NCBI RefSeq assembly: GCF_016902535.1
Contig: NZ_JACSNY010000002.1
Coordinates: forward strand, 186,001 to 250,000
Origin: Anaerotignum lactatifermentans
GTDB taxonomy: Bacteria; Bacillota; Clostridia; Lachnospirales; Anaerotignaceae
DNA length: 64,000 nucleotides
Direction: 5' to 3'
Within the stretch, counting starts at the first letter, position 1; the number at the start of each line of letters is the position of its first letter. Positions 8,276 to 15,753 of the stretch are shown here, in pieces. Below the pieces are notes generated by a model, which was given only the letters and a program-made list of their open reading frames with translations, was not told where the DNA came from and ran no database searches. A program made the position numbers and the translations under genes.

Positions 8276-9133
8276 TTATCTGTTCTGTTTCCAGATTTTT
8301 CTGATTTCCTGATCGCTTTTGTTCGGATAATAATTACGCCAGATCTGCAAATCTTCTTTGCTCATTACTTCCTCCTGACGCTCGCCGCCTTTGGGCTGCG
8401 CGATATGCCCTTTGCTGTTGGCCTCGTTCAGCGCCTGCTGTTTGGCCGCCCTTGTTCTTCCCTGGGCAATCTCTTTCTGAAATGCCACAGAATACGCATC
8501 TTTCAGGGAAACGCCTTTGGTCCACAGGTCAATAGCCCGCTTCCCGGAAGGTGTCTGCGCCAGATCCGCAAGGCTCTTGATATTGCTTTCCGGATATTCT
8601 CTTGCCAGCTCTTCCAACTGTGTTCTTGTAAACTCCTTGGTTTCCCGCTCCTGCTGCTGCCGCATATATTCCTGAGACTGCGCCGCGGTCCTCCGGTCAC
8701 GCAAAATCTGCTCCCGCAGCTCCGGGGCCATCTGCACACCTTCCAATGCATCCCGCAGACGCTTTTCCTCATACTGCTGGCGGTATGCCTCATAATCCGC
8801 CACAGTGCGGATGGGTCTGCCGGTAAAAGGATTGACCTGGTCCCCAAACTGCTTTTGAATAAACTTGTCTACACACTGTTTGCCGTAGTCCTCCATCCTG
8901 CGCTGAAACTCCGCGTCATCCGGTTTTCCCTGGTCCTCCTGTGCGGGCGGTTCCTGATTCTCTTCCGCCTCCTCGTTGACCTCCGGCTCCTGTGTTTCTT
9001 CCTCGCCCTCATCCTGGGGCATAGATTCTGGATCACCTCCGCCGCCTAACGTGTCGGCATCCGCTTCATTTTCCAAAAAATCGTCAAATTCTGTTCCTAA
9101 ATCTTCCTGGGGGTTCATCATTTCCGCATCCAT
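8276..9133 (-). CDS. Scaffolding protein
   Basis: This 285-residue protein has a very acidic N-terminus (about 1-85, rich in Glu, Asp, Pro and Gln) and a long, highly charged helical and coiled-coil middle (about 90-210). Its basic C-terminal helix has Trp-containing ends (LQIWRNYYPNKSDQEIRKIWKQNR). This layout, and the place right before the capsid genes, fits an internal scaffold that binds coat protein through its C-terminus and leaves before DNA entry. ATG 9133 has AAGGAGGAA. No protease motif (Ser-His-Asp) is seen, so a fused maturation protease is unlikely. Confidence 0.75.
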   Translation of the reverse strand: MDAEMMNPQEDLGTEFDDFLENEADADTLGGGGDPESMPQDEGEEETQEPEVNEEAEENQEPPAQEDQGKPDDAEFQRRMEDYGKQCVDKFIQKQFGDQVNPFTGRPIRTVADYEAYRQQYEEKRLRDALEGVQMAPELREQILRDRRTAAQSQEYMRQQQERETKEFTRTQLEELAREYPESNIKSLADLAQTPSGKRAIDLWTKGVSLKDAYSVAFQKEIAQGRTRAAKQQALNEANSKGHIAQPKGGERQEEVMSKEDLQIWRNYYPNKSDQEIRKIWKQNR

Positions 9134-9146
9134 CTTTTATTCCTCC

Positions 9147-9272
9147 TTACTTACCAGTTCTCAGGTCATTGCCTGTCTGCTTCTTGGGCTTCTTGCCGCC
9201 GGTCGCACCCTTGGGGGATTCGATCATCTGCGCGCTGCCTCTGCCAATATCCAGTCTGGGTCCTTTTTTCAT
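9147..9272 (-). CDS. Small basic phage protein, 41 aa
   Basis: The frame encodes 41 residues beginning MKKGPRLDIGRGSAQMIESP and ending in a Lys/Gly-rich tail. AAAGGAGGTGA lies just before the ATG at 9272, a near-perfect ribosome site, which is the main support. It lies between the structured element at 9323-9476 and the scaffold gene. No family is recognised. The high positive charge suggests binding to DNA or to the acidic scaffold, which is only inference. Confidence 0.6.
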   Translation of the reverse strand: MKKGPRLDIGRGSAQMIESPKGATGGKKPKKQTGNDLRTGK

Positions 9273-9322
9273 ATCCGCTCACCTCCTTTCCCCAATAAAA
9301 AAAGACATCTCCTTTTAGGGCA

Positions 9323-9476
9323 TCTTCATAAGAAAACAAATATTGTCCGAATCCTTGTAACTAAAAGGATTCATCAATTTAATTTTGATTGGAATTGTTT
9401 TCTTATGAAGACAGCCGTCGCAGTTCCCCTTGAGAAATCAAGGAATAAGAAAATAGTTGTTTTCTTAAGGGGAACT
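9323..9476. other. Nested inverted-repeat element, candidate structured RNA or DNA site
   Basis: This non-coding stretch in the head operon contains two adjacent stem structures. The first has a perfect 17-bp outer stem (9323-9339 with 9395-9411) enclosing an 8-bp hairpin (9349-9356/9365-9372) and a 5-bp hairpin (9373-9377/9385-9389). The second has a perfect 10-bp outer stem (9422-9431/9467-9476) enclosing a 7-bp hairpin (9447-9453/9460-9466). The segment at 9330-9338 can also pair with 9458-9466, because the 9-mer TGTTTTCTT occurs at 9396 and again at 9458. No clear terminator T-run follows on the minus strand. Function is unknown. Confidence 0.7.
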
Positions 9477-9491
9477 TGCTTTCGGAAATCC

Positions 9492-9671
9492 CTAATAAAC
9501 TTGAATATCCTTTGTACCGATCTCTTTTTCAAAATTGGTACATTCTTTGTTTCTGCACTGAAAATGCAGACGCTGAAAAATCTTTGTCTGTGTGTCCGGA
9601 CTTTCGTCTCCTTCCACTACCATCTCACTTTTAGAGATAAAAGCGTCTACACCGCATAACTCACATTTCAC
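9492..9671 (-). CDS. Small zinc-ribbon-like phage protein
   Basis: This protein of about 59 residues has two Cys pairs, CELC near the N-terminus and CRNKEC about 34 residues later, spaced as in a small zinc ribbon. The GTG at 9671 is chosen because GGGAGG (9680-9685) sits eight bases upstream. An in-frame GTG at 9680 would fall on that ribosome site. The gene overlaps the end of the portal gene, so its translation is coupled to portal. It may bind nucleic acid or the portal's own zinc-ribbon insert. Function is unknown. Confidence 0.65.
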   Translation of the reverse strand: MKCELCGVDAFISKSEMVVEGDESPDTQTKIFQRLHFQCRNKECTNFEKEIGTKDIQVY

Positions 9672-11574
9672 TGATTCCACCTCCCACTCCTTCCGGGATC
9701 ACCTGTCCCGACTGCGCCATTGGCTGTGCCATCTGCTGTTGTATCATCTGCTGCTGTGCCATTTGCTGTTGCTGTAACTGCTGCTCTATCATGGTCTTTG
9801 TTTCTTCCGCCATGGGATAATGCAGCTTTGCCATCATGGACCAGAATAAAAGCAGCGTTTCCGTATTCTGCGGATTGCCGAAGGTGCCGTTTTGGAAGTT
9901 CTGCCGTGTCTCCTGCCACATGGCTTCCCGGTTGGATGCCAGCGCCGAGGATGTATCCACGGAAAAAAGAAAATCATCTATCCAGTACCATTCTCCGGCG
10001 TCATCCTGCTCCAAAAAATCGTATTTGTTGAACATACTGTACTCCGTTGTCCCATCCAGCCGGTCCCGTCTTACGGTTCTCGGTTCGTCAGAATAGGCCA
10101 GAAGGAATTTAAACATGACTTCATATAAATCCGCATACATGGCGTTTTTCATAATTCGCTTACTTTCCAGCCGTCCCGCGCTCTGCGCTACCGCAATCTG
10201 CTTGGCCGTTCCGCTGGTGGCGGTTCTGTCCTGCCTTCCCTGGAAACTGTCTGTAATTCCCAGTATGTTTCTGGCCGCCTGGTAGGCCTGCTCTGCCACA
10301 GCCATATCCCCGGATGCGTCCGCCTGCAGATTCATCAGCCGGATACAGCTCAAATCAGATGGACTGTTGACCCGTACAATTTTTAATTGCCGGTCGCTGT
10401 ATTCCATTTCTGTATCCATCTGCAATGTCAATATACTGCCGCCCTTGCCCAGTTTATCCTGTACCCTGCTGTCGCATTTTTTAATAGCGTTCTGCTGATC
10501 CTGGATCTTGTCTACATCACTGTCCCCCAGATTTTTTCCGAAAGCGCTTACATTCCGCCGCAGTACAACGGGATAAACATCCGGTTTATAGTAGGGAATC
10601 CGTGTCTGTTCCTGATAAAGCTCCGGCACCCCTTCCAACGCCATGCCCGTATAAGGATCCACCAGAATTTCTTCCACCCCTTCCGGGTACCGGTATGCCT
10701 CCTGCCACGCCGGAATTACGCTCCCGTCACTCCTTGTCACATCCTCCGGCAAAACAAAGTAATCCTCTGTCTTTTTTTCCGCCTTTGTTCCGCCGCAGTA
10801 AGGGCATTTCCCTTTTTCCATGACCTCTCCGCAGTTTCGGCAGCGATCCAGCATCCGTGCCTGGTAGTCCGTCAGATGTTCCAGCTCGATGTCATTGACC
10901 CATACATAGCGCCCGATTCCGCCTTCTTTGTTGCGGTAATATGCAAAATTTACCGTTACCAGATCCTCCGCCATACTTCCGTTGCCTCGGACCTCCGGCG
11001 CCTCTTCGCCTTCCTGGGAAACATCTATCCCATACTGCTCCCGCACACGGTCCTTTGTCATGGCGATTCGCACAAAAATATAATCCATGTCCTCAATGTC
11101 CGCTACGCCATTCTGGGGGATCACCTGTTTTGGATGCAGCAGTGTGACCGTCAACTCTCCCCGTGTCGTGTGGGTATGCCGGTCGGCGTCCCATTCCACC
11201 AGAAAATAATCCCCGCCCTGTACCGGTGTAATGCGTTCGTCCAGATCATTCATTTTCTCAAACGGCAGCCGGTCTGTCTCGTTGCGCAGATAGTCCTCAA
11301 TGGTCTTGGCTCTTTCCTCGTCCTCCTGCCGTCTGGCGGATACCTTCGGCATGGGGATGGAACTGTCTACCTGTGCCTCAATCAGCTCCGTCACAATATT
11401 CCGCACCGTATTGGCGTTCTTTGTCTCCGCCGTGCTTTCCTTGTCAATGACCTGTATCCCACGGGTACCGTTGTATAGTGCCTGCCGCCGGTCCATGGAA
11501 TTCAGTTCAGACTGATAGGCCGACAGATTTTCCGACAGCCGCTCCTGCCATTTTTGCAGCTGGTTTTGTTTCAT
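9661..11574 (-). CDS. Portal protein with zinc-ribbon insertion
   Basis: This 637-residue protein follows the terminase genes and forms the ring through which DNA enters and leaves the head. Family-like features are the early helical segment (NTVRNIVTELIEAQVDSS), a central strand-rich wing and stem region, and a long C-terminal helix with a Gln/Met-rich barrel-like tail (about 595-625). An unusual insert near residues 250-265 carries CRNCGEVMEKGKCPYCGG, a four-Cys zinc ribbon. The ATG at 11574 is preceded by GGGAGGAAAAGG. An upstream extension of 35 codons overlaps the recombinase gene and lacks a ribosome site. Confidence 0.8.
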   Translation of the reverse strand: MKQNQLQKWQERLSENLSAYQSELNSMDRRQALYNGTRGIQVIDKESTAETKNANTVRNIVTELIEAQVDSSIPMPKVSARRQEDEERAKTIEDYLRNETDRLPFEKMNDLDERITPVQGGDYFLVEWDADRHTHTTRGELTVTLLHPKQVIPQNGVADIEDMDYIFVRIAMTKDRVREQYGIDVSQEGEEAPEVRGNGSMAEDLVTVNFAYYRNKEGGIGRYVWVNDIELEHLTDYQARMLDRCRNCGEVMEKGKCPYCGGTKAEKKTEDYFVLPEDVTRSDGSVIPAWQEAYRYPEGVEEILVDPYTGMALEGVPELYQEQTRIPYYKPDVYPVVLRRNVSAFGKNLGDSDVDKIQDQQNAIKKCDSRVQDKLGKGGSILTLQMDTEMEYSDRQLKIVRVNSPSDLSCIRLMNLQADASGDMAVAEQAYQAARNILGITDSFQGRQDRTATSGTAKQIAVAQSAGRLESKRIMKNAMYADLYEVMFKFLLAYSDEPRTVRRDRLDGTTEYSMFNKYDFLEQDDAGEWYWIDDFLFSVDTSSALASNREAMWQETRQNFQNGTFGNPQNTETLLLFWSMMAKLHYPMAEETKTMIEQQLQQQQMAQQQMIQQQMAQPMAQSGQVIPEGVGGGISEM

Positions 11575-11593
11575 CTTCCTTTTCCTCCCTTCT

Positions 11594-12151
11594 TTACCGG
11601 AAGTCCAGCCCATTGATGGCGGCATCCTTCCGTTTTTGGTCGATCCCAATATACCGGCGGGTAATGCTGGGGTCCTCATGTCCTAAAATATCCTGTACCA
11701 TGGATATATCCCCGCCGCTGTCCTTATACAGCCAGTAGGCAAATGTCTTTCGCATGGTGTGACAGCTGACATGATCCCGGTAGCCCACCGCCTCCGCCGC
11801 GGCGTTGAGGATCTGCCATGCCCGTACCCTGCTGATCGGGCGGTTCTCTGCGCCCTTCGACCGCCGGAAGATGTATTCATAGTCCTTTTTGCCGGAAAAA
11901 TAATGCCGGTAGATCTTCTGCAAATGTGGGTTAATCGTTAGACGGATGGTATCTCCGGTCTTTTTCTCCGGGATTTCTATGTATTCTTTCCCCCGCAGGT
12001 CCCGTACCCGGTATTCTAAAATGTCGGAAATCCTCCGTCCCAAATATACCCCGGTCATAAACAATACATAGTCCCGCTCGTTTTTCTCCCGCAGATACGC
12101 CCCAATGTCAGAAATCACCCGCTTATCCATAATCGGCATGACAAACCGCAT
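11594..12151 (-). CDS. Tyrosine recombinase, catalytic domain only
   Basis: This 185-residue protein carries a full tyrosine-recombinase active site: Arg in GRRISD (near 40), Lys in EKKTGD, HTMR (His-x-x-Arg), GHED and the nucleophile Tyr in RRYIG near the C-terminus. The usual N-terminal core-binding domain is missing, so the protein is about half the normal length. It is placed between large terminase and portal with a strong AAAGGAGGTGA, so it is expressed with late genes. Integration of this prophage is better explained by the serine integrase. This enzyme may act on phage DNA ends, dimers or packaging. Confidence 0.88.
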   Translation of the reverse strand: MRFVMPIMDKRVISDIGAYLREKNERDYVLFMTGVYLGRRISDILEYRVRDLRGKEYIEIPEKKTGDTIRLTINPHLQKIYRHYFSGKKDYEYIFRRSKGAENRPISRVRAWQILNAAAEAVGYRDHVSCHTMRKTFAYWLYKDSGGDISMVQDILGHEDPSITRRYIGIDQKRKDAAINGLDFR

Positions 12152-12167
12152 CTTTCCTCACCTCCTT

Positions 12168-13880
12168 TTACATGGGATCTCCCCATTTTTCCCGCAGATA
12201 GGCTTTTTCTTTGGCGCTGGCGCCGCGGTAATCCTCCCACATGTCGCGGGTCCATTTCTTCCGCCGCCGTGTCTGTGTCTGTTCCATCTTCTGCTGCGTC
12301 CGTGACTGCAAGGCAATACCCAGCCCCATAAGCAGGTCATCATGTTCCCCTTCTTCCGCCTCCGCCCTGCCTTTGTCGTTTCGGATAAAGGTCAGCGCTT
12401 CCCGCAAAGTTTCCGGGTCATGGATAAAATGCAGATGTTCCCGGAAGTATGTCACCAGCCCCGACACGACCAGCGGACGGGTCAGGCCGTTGGTGTGAAA
12501 ACCAAAGGATTTCCGCATAGATCCCGTATAGGTGTCAAATACTTCCCGCTCGTACAGCCGTGGATACCGCAGCCATTCCAGTACCCGGATGGGATGGGTA
12601 GAAAAATTGGTTTCCAAAGAAATCAAAGCGCAGTTATAATACATTCCCAGACAATACGCCTGTTCCGCGTATTCGTCCTCGTCATATTTGCGCATGAGCC
12701 GGGCCACCTGCTCCCCGGTGCGGTTATCCAGCACCTGCAAAGTAAACCGGTCAGAGCCTTCCCCTGCCGTATCTCCGCCGATTACATAGGGGACGCCGTC
12801 CTCCGGCTCCCGGAAAATGACGATTTCACCCTTTTCCTGCTCCTGCCATTGCCTGTTTTTTAATACAATCTGTGGGCCGCTCTGGCTCTCTGTCACCGTT
12901 TTATCGTAAACAAAACAGCCCCGTTTCTTTACAGGGTCATTCTCCAGCACATAATACAGACGTTTGCTGACTGCCTCCGTATCAAATACGCTTTCCCCTG
13001 TCGCCAGAAACGCCTCCTCCGGCGTAGAAGGATACTCCTGCCGGAACATATCCAAATCGTTTTGACAGTTGTTTTTGATACACCACCGCCGCCACATGAT
13101 CTGCTCCGGCTCCAAAGAAAACCGCTCCATGATCCCTTTTTCTTCCTCTGTCAGCTCCTCCCCACGGTAGGGCTTCCGGTAGGATTTCATTTCAAACCAT
13201 GGAAAAAAGAGAGGAACAAAATCACTCTCTCCCGTCACGGCATCATCCCATATTTTTTTAAATTCGTTGAATCCGTTGGCTGTGGATTCAAAAATGACCA
13301 TACTGTCCGGCGTATCCGGTACCGCCTGCAAAAGCCCCGTCAATATTTCTTTAATATCTCCCGGCCAGAAGGCTACCTCCGAAGCGTGTACATAGGTCAG
13401 CGTGTCCGAACGCCCAACGCCTTTCCCTCCGGCCGTGGTACATTTGATTTTGCTTTTCAGTCCGGGATTTCTCTTTTTCTCCCGCTGGTTTTTCGTGGGA
13501 TTCTCAAAAATCAGTTCTTTGGCATTGCTGGCCTTTATCATTGGCCGGATCTGCTCCGGCAGCTGTTCATAAAACAGCTTCGACATGTTGAATAGATTAG
13601 AGGTGGCCTCGTCTTTGTGCGTGATAATCAACGCGGACCGGTTAAAACGCGTAGCACATCCATGAAAAATAATTCCCTCTGTCATGGTGGAAAATCCCAT
13701 CTGCCGGGCTTTTAAAATCACGATCCGCACCGGTCTTCCCTCCTGCCGCATACGCTCCACCGTTTGATATAGCTTTTCCTGCGGCTCGTTGACCGTGAAA
13801 GGAATGATTTTGGATTCTTTTGTCTTGATTTTTAAAAATGCCTCTATGTACTTTTTCGGGTCTCTCAAAACCTTGTACAT
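12168..13880 (-). CDS. Terminase large subunit
   Basis: This is the DNA-packaging motor and nuclease, 570 residues. The N-terminal ATPase has a Walker A-like KARQMGFST (57-65) and a Walker B region VHASEVAFW (near 165-173), followed by a coupling segment near FESTANGFNE. The C-terminal RNase H-like nuclease has acidic sites in GGDTAGEGSDRF and in EGEHDDLLMG. It starts MYKVLRDPKK at ATG 13880, three bases after the small subunit stop. It would dock on the portal ring and cut concatemeric DNA. All catalytic motifs are present, so it looks functional. Confidence 0.93.
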   Translation of the reverse strand: MYKVLRDPKKYIEAFLKIKTKESKIIPFTVNEPQEKLYQTVERMRQEGRPVRIVILKARQMGFSTMTEGIIFHGCATRFNRSALIITHKDEATSNLFNMSKLFYEQLPEQIRPMIKASNAKELIFENPTKNQREKKRNPGLKSKIKCTTAGGKGVGRSDTLTYVHASEVAFWPGDIKEILTGLLQAVPDTPDSMVIFESTANGFNEFKKIWDDAVTGESDFVPLFFPWFEMKSYRKPYRGEELTEEEKGIMERFSLEPEQIMWRRWCIKNNCQNDLDMFRQEYPSTPEEAFLATGESVFDTEAVSKRLYYVLENDPVKKRGCFVYDKTVTESQSGPQIVLKNRQWQEQEKGEIVIFREPEDGVPYVIGGDTAGEGSDRFTLQVLDNRTGEQVARLMRKYDEDEYAEQAYCLGMYYNCALISLETNFSTHPIRVLEWLRYPRLYEREVFDTYTGSMRKSFGFHTNGLTRPLVVSGLVTYFREHLHFIHDPETLREALTFIRNDKGRAEAEEGEHDDLLMGLGIALQSRTQQKMEQTQTRRRKKWTRDMWEDYRGASAKEKAYLREKWGDPM

Positions 13881-13883
13881 TTC

Positions 13884-14480
13884 TCAGGCCTCCTCTTCCG
13901 CATCTGCCAGAATTTCCTCCAGAGTCTTTCCGTTTGTTTCTCCATGGGCGGCGTTCTCCGCAAGTTTCGTTCGCTTCGTATCGTTTGAAACCCTCTTCGA
14001 TTCCAGCCGCAGCCGTTCCGGGTCGGATTTCCACACCTTAGACGATTTATTCATCAGAAAAAATTTGATGGCGCCCACATCCGCCGGAACGTGCTGTTTT
14101 TCCATGACTTCCTCCAGCGTTTCCTCAAAAACCGGTTTCCCGTTTTTATCAAACACAACGCCACCGTTGTCGTCCCGTACCGCCGTTTTTACCTTGTAAT
14201 GCTTCGGCAAATCTACCTCGTAGCCTAAACAGCGATCATACAAACTCTTCTGGACGGCGTCCGTTTCTTTTTTCTTCTGCTTTTCCGCGTTCTCCTTGTA
14301 TTCTTTTTTTCCCTCCGCGATCAGCCGGGCCACTTCTTTATTTTCGCTTTTGCATTTGCGAAACGTGCTTTCCCCCATCTCTAACATCCCGGCAACATCC
14401 TTCTCCGTTGCCCCCTGCCGCAGCCATTCCAGAACCAGATCCGCCTTTTCCATGATTTTTTCTGTCGCTGTCACACACAC
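13884..14480 (-). CDS. Terminase small subunit
   Basis: This 198-residue protein has an N-terminal helix-turn-helix (about 10-45: VLEWLRQGATEKDVAGMLEM) followed by charged helices and an acidic tail. It is the usual DNA-recognition partner of the large subunit encoded immediately downstream. Translation probably starts at a GTG (14480, or 14474) after a GGGGGTG stretch. The TTAGCGG-type repeats just upstream (14489-14650) are good candidates for its recognition site. The name follows from the HTH, the length and the coupling to the large subunit. Confidence 0.82.
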   Translation of the reverse strand: MCVTATEKIMEKADLVLEWLRQGATEKDVAGMLEMGESTFRKCKSENKEVARLIAEGKKEYKENAEKQKKKETDAVQKSLYDRCLGYEVDLPKHYKVKTAVRDDNGGVVFDKNGKPVFEETLEEVMEKQHVPADVGAIKFFLMNKSSKVWKSDPERLRLESKRVSNDTKRTKLAENAAHGETNGKTLEEILADAEEEA

Positions 14481-14488
14481 ACCCCCAG

Positions 14489-14650
14489 TTAGCGCTTACA
14501 CCGCTAAAACCCCCGTATTTCCTTAACAAAAAAACTGTCCTGTTAAATAGTGATTTTTTTGGAAAACCTTGATTTTCCGGCATTTTCTCCTGTTTTTGCC
14601 GTTAGCGGTTTTACGAAAATATTAGCGGTTTTGCCGATTTTCACCGCTAA
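14489..14650. repeat. TTAGCGGT repeats upstream of terminase, candidate pac/cos site
   Basis: Perfect copies of TTAGCGGT occur at 14602-14609 and 14622-14629, and its complement ACCGCTAA at 14500-14507 and 14643-14650. A variant TTAGCGCT lies at 14489-14496, facing the 14500 copy. The 20-21 bp spacing of three copies is about two helical turns, as expected for a protein bound on one DNA face. Another ACCGCTAA lies at 15761. Such clustering right before the small terminase gene suggests a packaging-initiation site. A late regulator site is the alternative. Confidence 0.6.
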
Positions 14651-14679
14651 GAAATTTCCGTCCGTATTTTTACGCATAA

Positions 14680-14730
14680 AAACAAAAAAAGAGCGGAAAA
14701 CCCTGTTTTTACAGGAAATTCACGCTCTTT
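14680..14730 (-). terminator. Leader terminator ahead of late operon
   Basis: On the minus strand AAAGAGCG (complement of 14723-14730) pairs with CGCTCTTT (complement of 14688-14695), around an inner hairpin CCTGT/ACAGG (14702-14706/14711-14715). A long T-rich run follows. It lies between the candidate late promoter and the terminase genes, so it could be a site of antitermination control. Confidence 0.6.
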
Positions 14731-14753
14731 GCATTTGTCTTTTTGTATTTAAC

Positions 14754-14782
14754 ATAATATAACATTGTGTTAATTCTCTCAA
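14754..14782 (-). promoter_or_regulatory. Candidate late promoter
   Basis: Reading the minus strand, TTGAGA (complement of 14777-14782) and TATTAT (complement of 14754-14759) are spaced by 17 bases, a good housekeeping-type promoter. A near-palindrome TTAACA...TGTTAA overlaps it and could be an operator. It points to the terminase small subunit gene across a leader of about 270 bases with a terminator and repeats. Confidence 0.5.
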
Positions 14783-14881
14783 AAAAGGGCCTATATTAGG
14801 ATATTTTCCCTTAAGGCATGGTTTTTATTTAACACCGCCGAAAAGAGTAAACAACTCCATTTTTTGAAAAAATCCGCGCAT

Positions 14882-14921
14882 AAAAAAGGGGAATCCTGCA
14901 TTTTTATTGCTGGTTCCCTTT
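14882..14921. terminator. Terminator after toxin-antitoxin operon
   Basis: An imperfect stem joins 14886-14896 and 14912-14920 (AAGGGGAATCC with GGTTCCCTT). It is flanked by A-run and T-run sequence, so it can act in both directions. It closes the minus-strand RelE operon, whose last stop is at 14978. Confidence 0.6.
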
Positions 14922-14977
14922 TCGCCCAGATCCACAATATCATACTACCATAAAAAAAGTCCCAAAAAGTCCCATTT

Positions 14978-15229
14978 TTAATATCTGTTATAAATATCTC
15001 CTCTGTTTCCCGCATCAATGACGCAAATAACTAATTTCCCATTATCGACTGTATAAATTATCCGATACGTTCCAACCCTCAGACGCATCAAATCAGGATA
15101 GCCCTTTAACCTCTTTATATCCTCGCCTTCCGGAAGTTGTTCAATAGCCCGAACAACTCTTTTTCGTTCATTTTGCGGCAGCTTATCAATAAATTTTTTG
15201 GCCTTCTTTTTGATGATAATTTGATACAT
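14978..15229 (-). CDS. RelE/ParE-family toxin
   Basis: This 83-residue basic protein has the RelE/ParE fold signature: MYQIIIKKKAKKFIDKLP at the N-terminus, then a helix pair with RVVRAIEQLP, then LRVGTYRIIYTVD and a C-terminal strand with VIDAGNRGDIY. The family cuts mRNA on the ribosome or poisons gyrase. The ATG at 15229 overlaps the antitoxin stop as TGATG, so the two are translationally coupled. It sits in the late half of the prophage with its own control region and probably acts in maintenance or phage exclusion. Confidence 0.85.
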   Translation of the reverse strand: MYQIIIKKKAKKFIDKLPQNERKRVVRAIEQLPEGEDIKRLKGYPDLMRLRVGTYRIIYTVDNGKLVICVIDAGNRGDIYNRY

Positions 15230-15444
15230 CAATCCAGCCCCCATTCCTTTTTGCACTCTTCTAAGGTGTATTCCTCGTCTTTTTCCGGGTCTGGATCGTT
15301 CAAATAATTTTCATAAATCTTTTTACAAAAAAGATCATCTATTTCCTCATCTGCCGCTACTCCCTGCACATAGGCCAGCACATAACCCAATTTATAAGGC
15401 GGGATCTGGTCAAGCAGCTGAATAATCATGTCCTTATTGCTCAT
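15229..15444 (-). CDS. Antitoxin partner of RelE-type toxin
   Basis: This 71-residue acidic protein (many Asp and Glu in DPDPEKDEEYTLEECKKEWGLD) is encoded immediately upstream of the toxin and coupled to it. Its acidic C-terminal tail is what one expects for the toxin-neutralising part. The N-terminal IIQLLDQIPPYKLGYVLAYVQGV resembles small antitoxins frequent in clostridial genomes. It has no obvious DNA-binding domain, so repression may be left to the ribbon-helix-helix protein encoded just before it. The family name is uncertain and the role is inferred from linkage. Confidence 0.75.
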   Translation of the reverse strand: MSNKDMIIQLLDQIPPYKLGYVLAYVQGVAADEEIDDLFCKKIYENYLNDPDPEKDEEYTLEECKKEWGLD

Positions 15445-15628
15445 TTTTCTCAGCCTCTCTCTCTATTTTCTCTTTGATCGCTTCTTTGATATATCCATTT
15501 ACACTTTGCCCTTTTGCGCTGGCGGCCGCTGCCACCTCCTCATAGTCGCTCTTCTTCAAATCCAGAGGAACACGCTTTAACTTTTCTTTTTGATATTGGT
15601 ACAAGTATTCTTTTCTTTCTTCAGTCAT
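15434..15628 (-). CDS. Ribbon-helix-helix regulator of the toxin-antitoxin operon
   Basis: This 64-residue protein reads KLKRVPLDLKKSDYEEVAAAASAKGQSVNGYIKEAIKEKIE, the strand-helix-helix pattern of Arc/CopG-like repressors, with SVNGYIKEAI as the second helix. ATG 15628 follows a GGGGGTGA. Its end overlaps the antitoxin start by 11 bases, making a three-gene operon. The palindromes at 15679-15753 are its most likely operators, since one overlaps the probable -35 of this operon. Confidence 0.8.
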   Translation of the reverse strand: MTEERKEYLYQYQKEKLKRVPLDLKKSDYEEVAAAASAKGQSVNGYIKEAIKEKIEREAEKNEQ

Positions 15629-15678
15629 TGCCAATAGGATCACCCCCTTTTTTCTATAATTATACCTCTTTTGCCGTA

Positions 15679-15753
15679 TTATGTACATATCAATTTTATA
15701 CTAATTATGTACATAACTTTTGGTAGTTTTGTCCATTGATGTTATGTACATAA
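15679..15753. promoter_or_regulatory. Three TTATGTACATAA operators in a divergent promoter region
   Basis: The palindrome TTATGTACATAA occurs perfectly at 15705-15716 and 15742-15753, and as TTATGTACATA at 15679-15689. On the minus strand a TATAAT box sits 17 bases after TGTACA of the first copy, so that copy would occlude the -35 of the RHH/antitoxin/toxin operon. The third copy touches the start of a plus-strand small gene. Binding by the RHH protein would link both directions. Confidence 0.7.

Noticed and set aside
6759-8312. Long plus-strand open frame (517 codons) opposite the capsid and adaptor genes
   Set aside because: It is antisense to well-supported virion genes, has a Cys/His-rich unnatural composition and crosses gene borders. 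It is a by-product of codon bias on the other strand.
8276-9133. Scaffold fused to a maturation protease
   Set aside because: No Ser/His/Asp or ClpP-like protease motifs are visible. The sequence is acidic and coiled-coil throughout.
11594-12151. Second prophage border marked by the tyrosine recombinase
   Set aside because: Packaging genes run continuously on both sides with coupled starts, so there is no element boundary here.
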